Notes: generated by a model not told the origin, from the letters alone. A stretch of DNA of 44,768 nt from Embleya scabrispora DSM 41855 (GCF_000372745.1 NZ_KB889681.1:1-44768); one strand, 5' to 3'; positions 8,464-17,090 are shown, numbered from the stretch's first letter. Program-made: numbers and translations.

Positions 8464-8515
8464 AGCGCCGAGGAGCTTGCTCGGCCGGGGGATGTACGTC
8501 AGCCAGGGGGCTGCT

Positions 8516-8680
8516 GTGCCGAACGTCTATCGAGCCACCGAGCACGCCGAGCCTCGCGAGTGTGTCGAGCACCGCGAGCACGACGACCACGCCGAGTCCG
8601 CCGACCACGCCGGGTTCGCCGCAGCGCGACTCCTGTGCGGTGACGCCGATCGTCTTCCGGTCGCCACCTTCGCGGCCTGA
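8516..8680 (+). CDS. Small His/Glu-rich hypothetical protein, 54 aa
   Basis: A GTG start preceded by AGGGGG five bases upstream opens a 54-residue frame with strongly G/C-ending codons. The middle is rich in His, Glu and Asp (EHAEPRECVEHREHDDHAE), which could bind metal. No family recognised. It begins about 50 bp after the distal palindrome of the XRE module, so it could be a co-regulated small protein. Support is the codon bias and ribosome binding site only. Confidence 0.4.
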   Translation: MPNVYRATEHAEPRECVEHREHDDHAESADHAGFAAARLLCGDADRLPVATFAA

Positions 8681-8834
8681 TTCCGCACCGCCCGTACCAG
8701 GCGCGAGGCGCTTGTCTCGCGCACCGGTCGACGAGCGGTCACCTTCTGCCGTCCCGGCCACCGTGTCGGCGTCCAACGCCGTGCCGACCGGGGATTCGGG
8801 CCGTCCGAACCCACACCCGACCAGGAGTACAGCC

Positions 8835-9710
8835 ATGTTCCGTCCGCTTCCACCGAGCCGATCGACCGCGATCCAGGCGACCCTTCTTGCCGCCGTTTGT
8901 GCCCTGGCCGTCGGCTGTGCGAAGTCCTCCCACAAGGCGAACTCCGCGCCGCAGAAACCGACTTCCGCCAAGGAGCGGACGCTCGACCCGATCCGACCGA
9001 CACCCGCCGGACCCACCGAGCCCGCATCGGCCGCACCCGCTGTCGGCCCCACGCCGAGCACGCCGACCTCGCCGGACGGCGCGAACCCGCCTTCCGGCCC
9101 GGCCGATGTGCCGCCCCCCAGGGCCGGCGGCGGATCCGGACCGGCGCCGGTCACCGCGGCCCTGCGACCCGAGTCCCTCGTCCGGCTGCCCGGCCAGGCA
9201 TCCTTCGGCTGGACCCCGGACGGTCCGCCGAGCACCCGCGAGGTGAACGCCGGGCCGATCGCGATCAACGAGTGCGCGACCGTGGCCGGAGCCGCGAACT
9301 GGCAGCAGCAGGGTTACACCAACGCGGCCGAAAGCGCTGCCGGCCAACAGATCTTCACCTTCCGCAGCGAGGCGGAGGCCGAGGCCGCCTATCAGCGGGT
9401 GGTCGCCGATCTGACCCGCTGTCAGGACGTGTCCCGGTCGGTGCAAGCCACGGCCCGCGTCGCCGTCGACGCCGTGGTCACCCGAACCGCGACCATCGAC
9501 GCGGGCACGGCCTGGTCCCGGCACTGGACCGGCGCGGGCGGTATGGCAGCGGACGGCGAACAGACCAACCACCTCTACGTCGTCAAGCGCGGCCCGGCCC
9601 TGACGCTCATGCAGTTCGACGAGCGCGCCGACCGGCCGATGCCCACCTACGACACCGGCAACGACCCCACGACTCTCGGCGCGTTGGCGACCCAGGCCGC
9701 CGAGCGCTGA
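8835..9710 (+). CDS. Lipoprotein with PknH-like sensor domain
   Basis: A 291-residue exported lipoprotein: basic N-terminus, hydrophobic stretch and lipobox LAVGC with acylated Cys28. A Pro/Thr/Ser/Ala-rich linker runs from about 30 to 110. The folded domain (about 115-291), with GPIAINECATVAG and FRSEAEAEAAYQRVVADLTRC, resembles the extracellular PknH-type sensor domain of actinobacterial lipoproteins and kinases; two Cys in it (one in NECA, one in LTRC) could pair as in that family. AGGAG lies seven bases before the ATG. The upstream extension of the frame has no signal sequence and is not coding. It lies 68 bp ahead of a secreted peptidase and may share its transcript. Confidence 0.85.
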   Translation: MFRPLPPSRSTAIQATLLAAVCALAVGCAKSSHKANSAPQKPTSAKERTLDPIRPTPAGPTEPASAAPAVGPTPSTPTSPDGANPPSGPADVPPPRAGGGSGPAPVTAALRPESLVRLPGQASFGWTPDGPPSTREVNAGPIAINECATVAGAANWQQQGYTNAAESAAGQQIFTFRSEAEAEAAYQRVVADLTRCQDVSRSVQATARVAVDAVVTRTATIDAGTAWSRHWTGAGGMAADGEQTNHLYVVKRGPALTLMQFDERADRPMPTYDTGNDPTTLGALATQAAER

Positions 9711-9778
9711 GCACTTCCGGACTCTTCCGGAGCGCTTTTTCCGCCTCCCGAACCACCCTGTCGATCAAGAGAGAGATC

Positions 9779-11437
9779 ATGCCTCGAAACCGAACGCTCA
9801 GCCGCGGGCTGAGCATCGTCATCGCCACCGGCGTGGCCGTCACCATCCTCGGCGCCCAACCCGCCCTGGCCGACAGCATCCAGGCCGACGGCGCGTCCGT
9901 CACCTCCACCGGGTCCCTCGGTAACGGCGCCGCGCCCGGCGGTACCGTGACCCGTGGTCAGACCCTGGCCCGGGCCCAGGACTGGGTCGACGCGCGCGTA
10001 CCTTACAGCACGAACGGCCTCCAATCGCCCTACAGTTGGTGGCGCGACGACGCCACCGGCGGCCGTTATCGGCAGGACTGCTCGGGCTTCGTCTCGATGG
10101 CCTGGCAGTTGTCGTACAGCCGCACGACCTACGACCTGCCCGATGTCGCAACCCAGATATCCAAATGGGACCTGCAGCCCGGCGACATCCTCAACAGCAA
10201 CCCGCATGTGATCCTCTTCGCGGGCTGGAACAACAAGGCTGCCGGCACCTTCTCCTACTACCAGGAGAGCAGCCGCTCGCGACCGACGAACTACGAGAGC
10301 GGCAGCCTGAACGCATCCACCCTGGCCGGGCACCCCACCAGTACCTACAGCGCGTACCGGTACAACAAGATCGCCGACGACGCCCCCGACCCCGGGCCGG
10401 CGATTGCGACGGCGTCGCGGGCGAGTGCGTACAACCCGTCGACGCAGACGTCGGAGATCTTCGCGGTCGGTGCGGACGGGTCGATGCTGCACGACTCGAA
10501 CACGGCGGGTGCGGGTTGGTCGGGGTGGACGACGTTGGGTCCGGGTGCCAAGTTCAAGGGTGCTCCGGTGGCCGCGTTCAACCCCTCCACCAATGCGATG
10601 GAGTTGTTCGCGTTGGGGACGGACAACGCGGTGTGGCACGCGTATTACTTCCAGGGCGGCTGGTCGGACTGGTCGGTGATGGGTGCGACCTCGAAGTTCG
10701 CGGAGACGCCGACGGCGGTCTTCAACCCCGCGACGAGCGCGTTCGAGCTGTTTGGTCGTGGCACGGACAACTCGATATGGCATGCGTACAACCAGAACGG
10801 CACCGGCTGGTCCGACTGGTCCGTGATGAATGCCTCCGCCAAGTTCAAGGGTGCGCCGACGGCGGCGTACAACCCGGATACGCAGGCGTTGGAGTTGTTC
10901 GCGCTGGGGACGGACAACGCGGTCTACCACGCGTATTTCCAAAGCGCCACGGGTTGGTCGGAATGGTCGTCGATGAACGTCGGCTTCAAGTTCAAGGGCA
11001 CGCCGTCGGTGGCGTACAACCCGGCGACTCATGCGTTGGAGTTGTTCGCGTTGGGCACGGACGGCAGCGTGTGGCACAACTACATTCAGAACGGGACGGC
11101 CTGGGAGGGCTGGTCGGTGATGGATGCGGGGTCGAAGTTCACGGCGATTCCCACGGCGGTGTTCAATCCGGATACCCAGGCGATGGAGTTGTTCGGGTTG
11201 GGGACGGACAACGCGGTGTGGCACAACGTGTTCCAGGAGTCGACCGGTTGGGTCGGGTGGAGCGTGATGGGGTTGGACTTCAAGTTCAAGACGGCGCCCG
11301 CGGCGGTATTCGACACCGGTACGAACAGCCTGGAGTTGTTCGACCTCGGGACTGACAACACGATCTGGCACGCGACCTATCACGCCGGGTGGAGTTCGTG
11401 GACCCAACTCGGGGCCGGACCCTACGCGATCCTCTGA
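9779..11437 (+). CDS. Secreted NlpC/P60-like peptidase with seven-repeat PLL-like propeller
   Basis: A 552-residue exported protein. Signal peptide 1-31 (PALA before Asp32). Residues about 58-205 form an NlpC/P60-like cysteine peptidase domain with Cys101 in QDCSGFVSMAW and His143 in NPHVILFAGW, so cell-wall peptide hydrolysis is the likely activity. Residues about 213-552 hold seven repeats of 47-53 residues, each with a pattern like AVFNPxTxxxELFxLGTDNxxWH followed by WSxWSVM, which fits a seven-bladed propeller of the Photorhabdus-lectin (PLL) type and suggests glycan binding. In the repeats codons end mostly in G, against C in the peptidase part, and the units are similar in DNA sequence, suggesting recent duplication. 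The ATG follows a purine-rich GAGAGAG stretch. Confidence 0.88.
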   Translation: MPRNRTLSRGLSIVIATGVAVTILGAQPALADSIQADGASVTSTGSLGNGAAPGGTVTRGQTLARAQDWVDARVPYSTNGLQSPYSWWRDDATGGRYRQDCSGFVSMAWQLSYSRTTYDLPDVATQISKWDLQPGDILNSNPHVILFAGWNNKAAGTFSYYQESSRSRPTNYESGSLNASTLAGHPTSTYSAYRYNKIADDAPDPGPAIATASRASAYNPSTQTSEIFAVGADGSMLHDSNTAGAGWSGWTTLGPGAKFKGAPVAAFNPSTNAMELFALGTDNAVWHAYYFQGGWSDWSVMGATSKFAETPTAVFNPATSAFELFGRGTDNSIWHAYNQNGTGWSDWSVMNASAKFKGAPTAAYNPDTQALELFALGTDNAVYHAYFQSATGWSEWSSMNVGFKFKGTPSVAYNPATHALELFALGTDGSVWHNYIQNGTAWEGWSVMDAGSKFTAIPTAVFNPDTQAMELFGLGTDNAVWHNVFQESTGWVGWSVMGLDFKFKTAPAAVFDTGTNSLELFDLGTDNTIWHATYHAGWSSWTQLGAGPYAIL

Positions 11438-11488
11438 TCCTCTCGGCACGGTTGCGTCCGCCGCGCGAACTCGTGCGACCCGGATGAG

Positions 11489-11557
11489 CATCGGGTTGTC
11501 CCCGATGTGAGCCTTCACCCGATCGGCCCTCCACCCGGTGCGGCCGGTCGGGTGAAG
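11489..11557 (+). terminator. Paired hairpins after the secreted peptidase
   Basis: Two consecutive stem-loops: CATCGGG/CCCGATG with a TTGTC loop (11489-11507), then a 14-bp stem with one mismatch, CTTCACCCGATCGG with CCGGTCGGGTGAAG (11513-11557). No T-tract. They probably terminate the secreted peptidase transcript. Confidence 0.5.
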
Positions 11558-11664
11558 GCGCGTGGCGTCGCGCGGCGGATAATCCGGTATGGACTGATTC
11601 GGGGCAACATGGGGCGCGCGACGCGATCGGCGTACCGTACCCGGCGCGGTGAGGGAGCATGGCG

Positions 11665-13014
11665 ATGGATGAGCTGACCACGCGGGTCGACGGCATGCTC
11701 GACAGCCTCTGCGAGGACCTGCGGCGGCTCACCCGGATCCCCTCGATCGCGTTTCCCGGCTATCCGCCCGAGCCGGTGCGGCAGGCCCACGACCTGCTGG
11801 TCGAGCTGTTGCGCGAGGCCGGTGTGCGGGACGTCGCCGCACTGCGGCTGCCGGACACCGCGCCGGTGATCACCGGCCACATCCCACCGCCGCACCCGGA
11901 TGCGCCGACCGTGCTGCTGTACGGGCACTACGACGTACAGCCCGCCGGCGACGAGTCGTTGTGGTCGACGCGGCCGTTCGAGCCGACCGATGTCGACGGT
12001 GCGATCCACGGACGTGGGACGGCCGACGACAAGTCGAACCTGATCGTGCACCTGGGCGCGCTGCGTGCCTTCGACGGGCGGCCCCCGGTGGGGATCCGGA
12101 TCGTATTCGAGGGACAGGAGGAGTACGGCAGCGAGTTCGACGACTACCCGCAGGAGCATCCTGACGAGTTCGCGTGCGACGCGATGGTGATCGCCGACAT
12201 GGGCAACATCCGCCCGGGTACCGGCACGCTGACGGTGGCGCTGCGCGGGGTGGTCGAGGTGATCGTCGAGGTGCACACCCTCGAAGAGGCCAAGCACAGC
12301 GGCAACTTCGGCGGCGCGGCACCCGACGCGCTGTTGGTCCTGCTGCACGCCCTGGCCGCGCTGCACGACGCGAACGGTGACGTGGCCGTGCCGGGTCTGC
12401 GCCGCGAGCAGTGGTCGGGCGGCGGCTGGAACGAGGAGGAGTTCCGCCGGCTGGCCGGGATCCGCGAGGGCATGCCGCTGATCGGTACCGGAAATCTGGG
12501 CTCGCGCCTGTGGTCGGGGCCGGCGATCACGGTCACCGGCCTGGACGCGCCCTCGGTCGAACGGGCCGCGTCCGCCGTGGTGCCGGCCGCCCGCGCGAAG
12601 CTGAACATGCGCTGCCACCCGGCCCAGGACCCGGTGCAGGCGCAGCGTCTGCTGATCGAATTCCTGGTCGGGCTACGGCCGTTCGGGGTGCCACTGCGAG
12701 TGACCCAGGCCGGCGCTCCGGGGTCGGGGTTCGCGGCGGCCACCGACGGGGTAGCCTATCGGGCCGCGCACGAGGCGCTGCGCACGGCGTGGGGCGCGGA
12801 GCCGGTACACGCGGCCGCGGGCGGATCGATTCCCTTGGTCAACAGCCTGGTGGCGGCGCAACCGAACGCGGAGATCCTGCTGTTTGGGGCGCAGGACAGC
12901 ATGTGCAACCTGCATGGGCCCAACGAGCGGGTGTTGGTGAGCGAACTGCGCGACGCGGTGGTGGCGGAGGCCGTGTTCTTCGCGGCGTACGCGGACCGTT
13001 TCGGGGGCGATTAG
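11665..13014 (+). CDS. M20 family dipeptidase
   Basis: A 449-residue cytosolic zinc dipeptidase of the M20 family (CNDP/PepV-like). Metal-binding and catalytic motifs are in place: GHYDVQP (His88, Asp90), GTADDK (bridging Asp in 121-122), EGQEEYGS (Glu152 general base, Glu153), and a C-terminal PNERV segment. The dimerisation domain occupies roughly 200-320. The start is set at the second ATG (11665) because AGGGAG lies about seven bases before it; the ATG at 11659 is too close to that site. It is followed by a YfcC-type transporter on the same strand, which suggests a peptide or amino-acid use pair. Confidence 0.9.
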   Translation: MDELTTRVDGMLDSLCEDLRRLTRIPSIAFPGYPPEPVRQAHDLLVELLREAGVRDVAALRLPDTAPVITGHIPPPHPDAPTVLLYGHYDVQPAGDESLWSTRPFEPTDVDGAIHGRGTADDKSNLIVHLGALRAFDGRPPVGIRIVFEGQEEYGSEFDDYPQEHPDEFACDAMVIADMGNIRPGTGTLTVALRGVVEVIVEVHTLEEAKHSGNFGGAAPDALLVLLHALAALHDANGDVAVPGLRREQWSGGGWNEEEFRRLAGIREGMPLIGTGNLGSRLWSGPAITVTGLDAPSVERAASAVVPAARAKLNMRCHPAQDPVQAQRLLIEFLVGLRPFGVPLRVTQAGAPGSGFAAATDGVAYRAAHEALRTAWGAEPVHAAAGGSIPLVNSLVAAQPNAEILLFGAQDSMCNLHGPNERVLVSELRDAVVAEAVFFAAYADRFGGD

Positions 13015-13022
13015 CGCCTTCG

Positions 13023-13052
13023 GCGAACGCCGTGCCGGGCACGAGCGTTCGC
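13023..13052 (+). terminator. Hairpin between dipeptidase and transporter
   Basis: Outer arms GCGAACGC and GCGTTCGC enclose inner arms CGTGC and GCACG. It lies 9 bp after the dipeptidase stop with no T-tract; it may be a terminator or an mRNA-stabilising element between the two genes. Confidence 0.4.
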
Positions 13053-13157
13053 TGCGGGATCGACGGGCGCCGCGGATGTCCGTAGACGCGGGCGGTGCGC
13101 GATCCGGCGGCCCGCCCACCCACCCCGGATTCATCAGTCAGCCGCAAGGAGCAGCGC

Positions 13158-14696
13158 GTGAGCACCGACCAGGCGTCGACCCGGACCGAGGACGAAGCGC
13201 CGCCGCCCAAGCGCGGCTTCCGCTTTCCGAGCGCGCTGACGGTGCTGGCGATCGTGACCATCGCGGTGTGGGCCCTGACGTTCGCGATTCCGGCCGGCGA
13301 GTACCGGCTCGACGAGGACGGCAAGCCGGTCGCGGGGACCTACCACCAGACCGAGTCGCCGGAGGACTTCGTCCAGCGGCTCAACGACCTGTTCCTGTCG
13401 CCGGTCAACGGCCTGTACGGGCTCAAGGACGCGCAGAGCGGGCAGGTCGCGCCGGACAACACGGGCGATCTGTACGGCAGCGCGGCGGTGTTCCTGTTCG
13501 TGCTGGCCATCGGGGCGTTCATCACCGTGGTGTTCGCCACCGGCGCGCTGGACCGCGGCATCGCCCGCCTCGCGCATCGGTTGCGAACGCGTGGGGCGGT
13601 GCTGATCGTGGCGATCATGACCGTGTTCGCCATCCTTGGCTCGGTCGAGGGTTTCGCCGAGGAGACGCTCGGGTTCTACGGCCTGGTCGTGCCGTTGATG
13701 CTGGCGCTGGGCTACGACCGGATGGTGGCCACCGGCACCATCATCCTGGGCGCGGGTGTGGGGGTGTTGTGCTCGACGGTCAACCCGTTCGCGACCGGTG
13801 TCGCCTCCTCGGCGGCGGACATCTCGTTGGGTGACGGCATCGTGTTGCGGTTGCTGATGCTGATCGTATTGACCACGGTGACCATCCTGTATGTGGTGCG
13901 GTATGCCCATCGGGTCAAGGCCGATCCGTCCCGTTCGCTGGTGGGTTTCCTGCCGGGGGACCGCGAAAAGGCGGAAGCGGCGGCCACCGGCGGCGAGCCG
14001 CCGCCGTTGACGCGCATCCATCGGATCGTGTTGGTCGTGGTGACCATCACCTTCGTGTTCATGATCTTCGCGATCATTCCGTGGGCCCAGGTGCTCAGCG
14101 GTGACGCCGACGCCGATCCGTACGACTGGGAACTGGGCTGGTCATTCCCCGAGTTGGCGGCGATGTTCATCCTGGCGGCGGTGATCGTCGGGGTATTGGC
14201 CCGGCTGGGGGAGAAGAAGCTCGCGGAGACGATCATTCAGGGCGCGGCCGACTTCATCTCGCCGGCGCTGATCATCATGCTGGCCCGCGGGGTCACCGTC
14301 ATCATGAACAACACCCAGGTCACCGACACGGTCCTGCACTCGATGGAGGGCGCGGTCTCGGACGCCTCCTCGGCGCTGTTCGGCATCCTGATCTTCGTGG
14401 TGAACCTGCCCTTGGCCTTCCTGATCCCCTCGACCTCGGGGCATGCGACGCTGGCCATGCCGATTCTGGCGCCACTGGCCGACTTCGCCGACGTGCCACG
14501 CTCGTTGGTGGTGACCGCGTGGCAGTCGGCGTCCGGGTGGATGAACCTGTGGGTGCCGACGACGGCGGTCATCATGGGCGGCGTGTCCCTGGCCAAGGTC
14601 GGCTACAACCAGTACCTCCGCTTCGCGGCACCCCTGCTGGCCATCCTGTTCGTTCTGATCTGCGCCTTCGTCGCGCTGGGCTCGGGCTTGTCCTGA
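13158..14696 (+). CDS. YfcC family transporter (DcuC/AbgT-like superfamily)
   Basis: A 512-residue inner-membrane protein with about 12 hydrophobic helices and the family hallmarks SVEGFAEETLGFYGL near the first half and PSTSGHATLAMPILAPLADF in the second half. YfcC proteins belong to the ion-transporter superfamily; members have been linked to dicarboxylate, amino-acid or peptide transport, but the substrate here is unknown. The GTG start has AAGGAG seven bases upstream. It lies 143 bp downstream of the M20 dipeptidase, and similar transporters often sit beside M20 peptidases, so a dipeptide or amino-acid substrate is a reasonable guess. The periplasmic loop after helix 1 contains GEYRLDEDGKPVAGTYHQ. 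Confidence 0.87.
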   Translation: MSTDQASTRTEDEAPPPKRGFRFPSALTVLAIVTIAVWALTFAIPAGEYRLDEDGKPVAGTYHQTESPEDFVQRLNDLFLSPVNGLYGLKDAQSGQVAPDNTGDLYGSAAVFLFVLAIGAFITVVFATGALDRGIARLAHRLRTRGAVLIVAIMTVFAILGSVEGFAEETLGFYGLVVPLMLALGYDRMVATGTIILGAGVGVLCSTVNPFATGVASSAADISLGDGIVLRLLMLIVLTTVTILYVVRYAHRVKADPSRSLVGFLPGDREKAEAAATGGEPPPLTRIHRIVLVVVTITFVFMIFAIIPWAQVLSGDADADPYDWELGWSFPELAAMFILAAVIVGVLARLGEKKLAETIIQGAADFISPALIIMLARGVTVIMNNTQVTDTVLHSMEGAVSDASSALFGILIFVVNLPLAFLIPSTSGHATLAMPILAPLADFADVPRSLVVTAWQSASGWMNLWVPTTAVIMGGVSLAKVGYNQYLRFAAPLLAILFVLICAFVALGSGLS

Positions 14697-14963
14697 CCCG
14701 ACGGCGACGGCGACGGCAGCGGACTCGGCTCCCGACGAGGCGGCCGGGTGAGGGCCCGTGTGCCGTTTCCCGTAGCACGGGCCAGGTGCCGCAGCCAGTG
14801 GCATTCGTAGCGCGGCCAGTGGCTTTTCGGAGCGGGGATGGGCAACTTTGGCGGGCTTACTCCTGCGCTCGGTCGTTGCGATCGTTGACTCGATCCGGCG
14901 CACCCCGCGTTGGACTGCCCTGCACGGGCACTCGTTCAACCTCGATAAGGGGACCGACTCCTC

Positions 14964-15263
14964 ATGAGAACCCGTCGAATTGCCACCTCCTTGGCACTTG
15001 CCGCCGCATCGGCACCCTTGCTCGTCCTGGCCGTCGGAACTCCGGCGAGCGCCCTGGATTCGCCCTTGCTCAAGACAAAGTGCGACGCGCAATGGAATGC
15101 CACCTATTGGGCTGTCGGCGCTCCTCTCGCCAAGACCAGGTACTACCAGTGCATGCATGGGGACATGCAGGTGAACAGCTTTCCGTCCGTTCCCGAGCTG
15201 ACTCCCGTGACCATCGACCCCATTGGGGGAACTCCCGTCGTCATTCGGCCCTTTCGTCCGTAG
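14964..15263 (+). CDS. Small secreted protein with one cysteine pair
   Basis: A 99-residue exported protein. Signal peptide 1-30 with TPASA before the cleavage site. The mature part of about 69 residues carries only Cys40 and Cys63, which could form a disulfide, and a Pro/Ile/Val-rich C-terminus. No family recognised. AAGGGG lies upstream but 11 bases away, so translation initiation may be modest. A 267-bp gap precedes it, holding a TTGACT that could be a -35 at about 14884, without a clear -10. It could be a small surface, spore-coat or competition protein; the sequence does not tell. Confidence 0.72.
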   Translation: MRTRRIATSLALAAASAPLLVLAVGTPASALDSPLLKTKCDAQWNATYWAVGAPLAKTRYYQCMHGDMQVNSFPSVPELTPVTIDPIGGTPVVIRPFRP

Positions 15264-15309
15264 GTTCCCGTCGCCGGGCAACATCCCCGGCTGACCGGCC
15301 TCCGAACAT

Positions 15310-15346
15310 CGCCCTGCGGGTCCCGAACCCGGACACCCGCAGGGCG
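15310..15346. terminator. Bidirectional terminator
   Basis: A perfect 12-bp stem CGCCCTGCGGGT / ACCCGCAGGGCG with a 13-nt loop. It lies between the plus-strand secreted protein gene and the convergent DUF397 gene, and could stop both. Confidence 0.65.
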
Positions 15347-15411
15347 ACAGGCAGTCGCGCCAGTCCTATTACAGGAGGCAGAGCCGGCCGGACCCATGGC
15401 GGACTGGTGGC

Positions 15412-15615
15412 TCAGGTGCGCAGCGACGCGGTGAGAGCGGTCCATGCGGTTGCGCTGATTATGAGATGGCCCACGTTGGGGTCCTTGCTGTCACGGACGG
15501 GGACGGGGACGGTGCCGGGGGCGTGCCCGACTTCCACGCACTGACCGCCTTCCGAGTTGCTGTGACTGGACTTTCGCCAGGCGCAGGGCTTGGGCAGAGC
15601 TTGGGAAGCGTGCAC
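15412..15615 (-). CDS. DUF397 domain protein (WhiJ-associated type)
   Basis: A 67-residue protein with the DUF397 pattern WRKSSHSNSEGGQCVEV near residues 13-27 and the closing LIISATAWTALTASLR. DUF397 proteins are small partners of DUF5753-containing XRE regulators of the WhiJ type in Streptomyces and relatives, where such pairs affect development and antibiotic production. GTG start with GGAGG nine bases upstream. It overlaps the 3' end of the XRE gene by 125 bases in a different frame, an unusually long overlap. Confidence 0.9.
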   Translation of the reverse strand: MHASQALPKPCAWRKSSHSNSEGGQCVEVGHAPGTVPVPVRDSKDPNVGHLIISATAWTALTASLRT

Positions 15616-16438
15616 GGTCTAGGCCCTCCATAGCTTCTCGGATCATGTCCATGGACATCCCTACCGGTAGGGCTCGTGCCCGTTGGCGATCGTAGGTTAC
15701 GGCGTACTGCCCGACTTCGCCCGGATCCTCGATCAGACGCCCGACGTCCGCTCCTTCGGTGTAGGCGACTTCGCGCTTGTCGTGCGTCGTGAGCACTGTC
15801 AACGAGCCGCCCATCCCTTCATGTTCGGCCTCCTCGAACGGGAGAATCTGCACGCTGATGCGGTCGTTGTGCTCAGTGGCCAGTAGGTGAGCCAGTTGAT
15901 GTCTCATGGTGTCCGGCCCACCGATCGGTCGACGAATGACAGCTTCGTCGAGGACTACCCAGAGATATGGTGCGTCCGGACCATTGAGTCTTTCCTGCCG
16001 ACCCAATCGGCTGAGAACGCGTTCTTCGAGATGAGCCTCGTCCCGAAGTGAGCGACCCATCCGCAACACCGCCCGTGCGTAGTCCTCCGTCTGGAGTAGG
16101 CCAGGCACGACTTGGACTAGGTACATGCGCATTTCGCGTGCAGAGCTTTCGAGATCCATGAAGGGCTGCGACCACGCAGGAAACGTTCGGCTGGTGACGT
16201 GCTTCCACAGTTCGGCGAGAAGTCCACCCGTTTTGAGCGTGGCATCCAAAGCTTTTGCGTTCGCCAGTGTCGGAGGGTGCCCGGTTCCTCGCTCGATCTG
16301 GTTCAACCGGGTGGCGCTCAGGCCATACATGGTGCGCCCGAGTTCGGCCTGACGGTATCCGGCGGCCTCTCGGAGCGTTGCGACCATGCGCCCGAACAGT
16401 TCTACGACTGACGCGTAGTCCTGGGCCTCGTCGTTCAT
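15491..16438 (-). CDS. WhiJ-like XRE regulator with DUF5753 domain
   Basis: A 315-residue regulator: helix-turn-helix at about residues 12-65 (YRQAELGRTMYGLSATRLNQ) and a DUF5753 domain (about 90-270) with VPGLLQTEDYARAVL and VQILPFEEAEHEGMGGSLTVL. ATG start with a GGGGGG stretch just upstream. It pairs with the DUF397 gene downstream. Typical members are about 270-290 residues and end shortly after MIREAMEG; here the frame continues about 40 more residues as a basic Arg/Pro-rich tail (RARPRHRPRPRP) read from within the DUF397 gene. A TAG in another frame just after GAGGGCC raises the chance that a small indel removed the ancestral stop. GC content is visibly lower than in neighbours. Confidence 0.9.
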   Translation of the reverse strand: MNDEAQDYASVVELFGRMVATLREAAGYRQAELGRTMYGLSATRLNQIERGTGHPPTLANAKALDATLKTGGLLAELWKHVTSRTFPAWSQPFMDLESSAREMRMYLVQVVPGLLQTEDYARAVLRMGRSLRDEAHLEERVLSRLGRQERLNGPDAPYLWVVLDEAVIRRPIGGPDTMRHQLAHLLATEHNDRISVQILPFEEAEHEGMGGSLTVLTTHDKREVAYTEGADVGRLIEDPGEVGQYAVTYDRQRARALPVGMSMDMIREAMEGLDRARFPSSAQALRLAKVQSQQLGRRSVRGSRARPRHRPRPRP

Positions 16439-16556
16439 ACATCCCCCCTTTACGGCGGGTCTCGTAAACGCTAGCGGCTATCGCAGCCTAGGCGCCCGGT
16501 CGATGCTTGTTCACAGAGTGGCCGAATGAGTACTGACGGCAACCGAGAGGACAGGT

Positions 16557-16826
16557 ATGCCTACCCCCGAGAGCTACCCCAGCGACCCCCGCGACTGGAC
16601 CACGGACCACGTGGCCCGCTTCTGGAAGGCCAACGGCAAACGCACGGTTCGCTGCGAACTGTCGGGGCGCATCGGCACGTTCGCGGCCGTCATCAACCTT
16701 CAGGCGTTCGTCCGACTCCCGGGCGGCACCGAGTTCCGGACGCGCTGCGCGAACCTCCGGGTGTTGGAGGACGAGGCCGCAGCGCCCGTACCCGCCTCGG
16801 AGAGCAGCGATGTACCGCGAGGGTGA
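16557..16826 (+). CDS. Small hypothetical protein, 89 aa
   Basis: An 89-residue soluble protein with a helical N-terminus (DWTTDHVARFWKANGKRTVRC) and a beta-rich middle (GRIGTFAAVINLQAFVRLPGG). Not recognised. AGGACAGGT precedes the ATG. It is the first of three small plus-strand genes divergent from the WhiJ-like pair, separated from it by 118 bp. Its end overlaps the next gene by 17 bases, so they are co-transcribed. Its proximity to an XRE/DUF397 locus suggests, but does not show, a regulatory link. Confidence 0.65.
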   Translation: MPTPESYPSDPRDWTTDHVARFWKANGKRTVRCELSGRIGTFAAVINLQAFVRLPGGTEFRTRCANLRVLEDEAAAPVPASESSDVPRG

Positions 16827-17010
16827 CTGGGTCGAACCGGCCGACGAGGCCGTGCGCCGGGTGCGTCACCCCGGGCAGATTCTGATGGCGCAACCCCTCC
16901 CCGACGGGCAGCAGACGCTCACGGTGCAGCCCCCGGGCGGCCGGGTCGCCTGGGCCATGCCGTCCGACAGCGTTCGCCCGGCCGAGCGGCCGACCCGGCC
17001 CACCCCCTGA
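16810..17010 (+). CDS. Small hypothetical protein, 66 aa
   Basis: A 66-residue protein beginning MYREGDWVEPADEAV, with a short beta-rich core (QTLTVQPPGGRVAWAMPSD) and a Pro/Arg tail. No family recognised. GGAG lies seven bases upstream of the ATG, inside the preceding gene, and the two overlap by 17 bases. Codons mostly end in G or C. Confidence 0.6.
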   Translation: MYREGDWVEPADEAVRRVRHPGQILMAQPLPDGQQTLTVQPPGGRVAWAMPSDSVRPAERPTRPTP

Positions 17011-17090
17011 ACCGCCGCACCGCGGTCACTGGCCTGGCTGTGGTGCGGCACCACCCCTCCCGCGCACAAGACGGAATCGGAGGTACGTCG

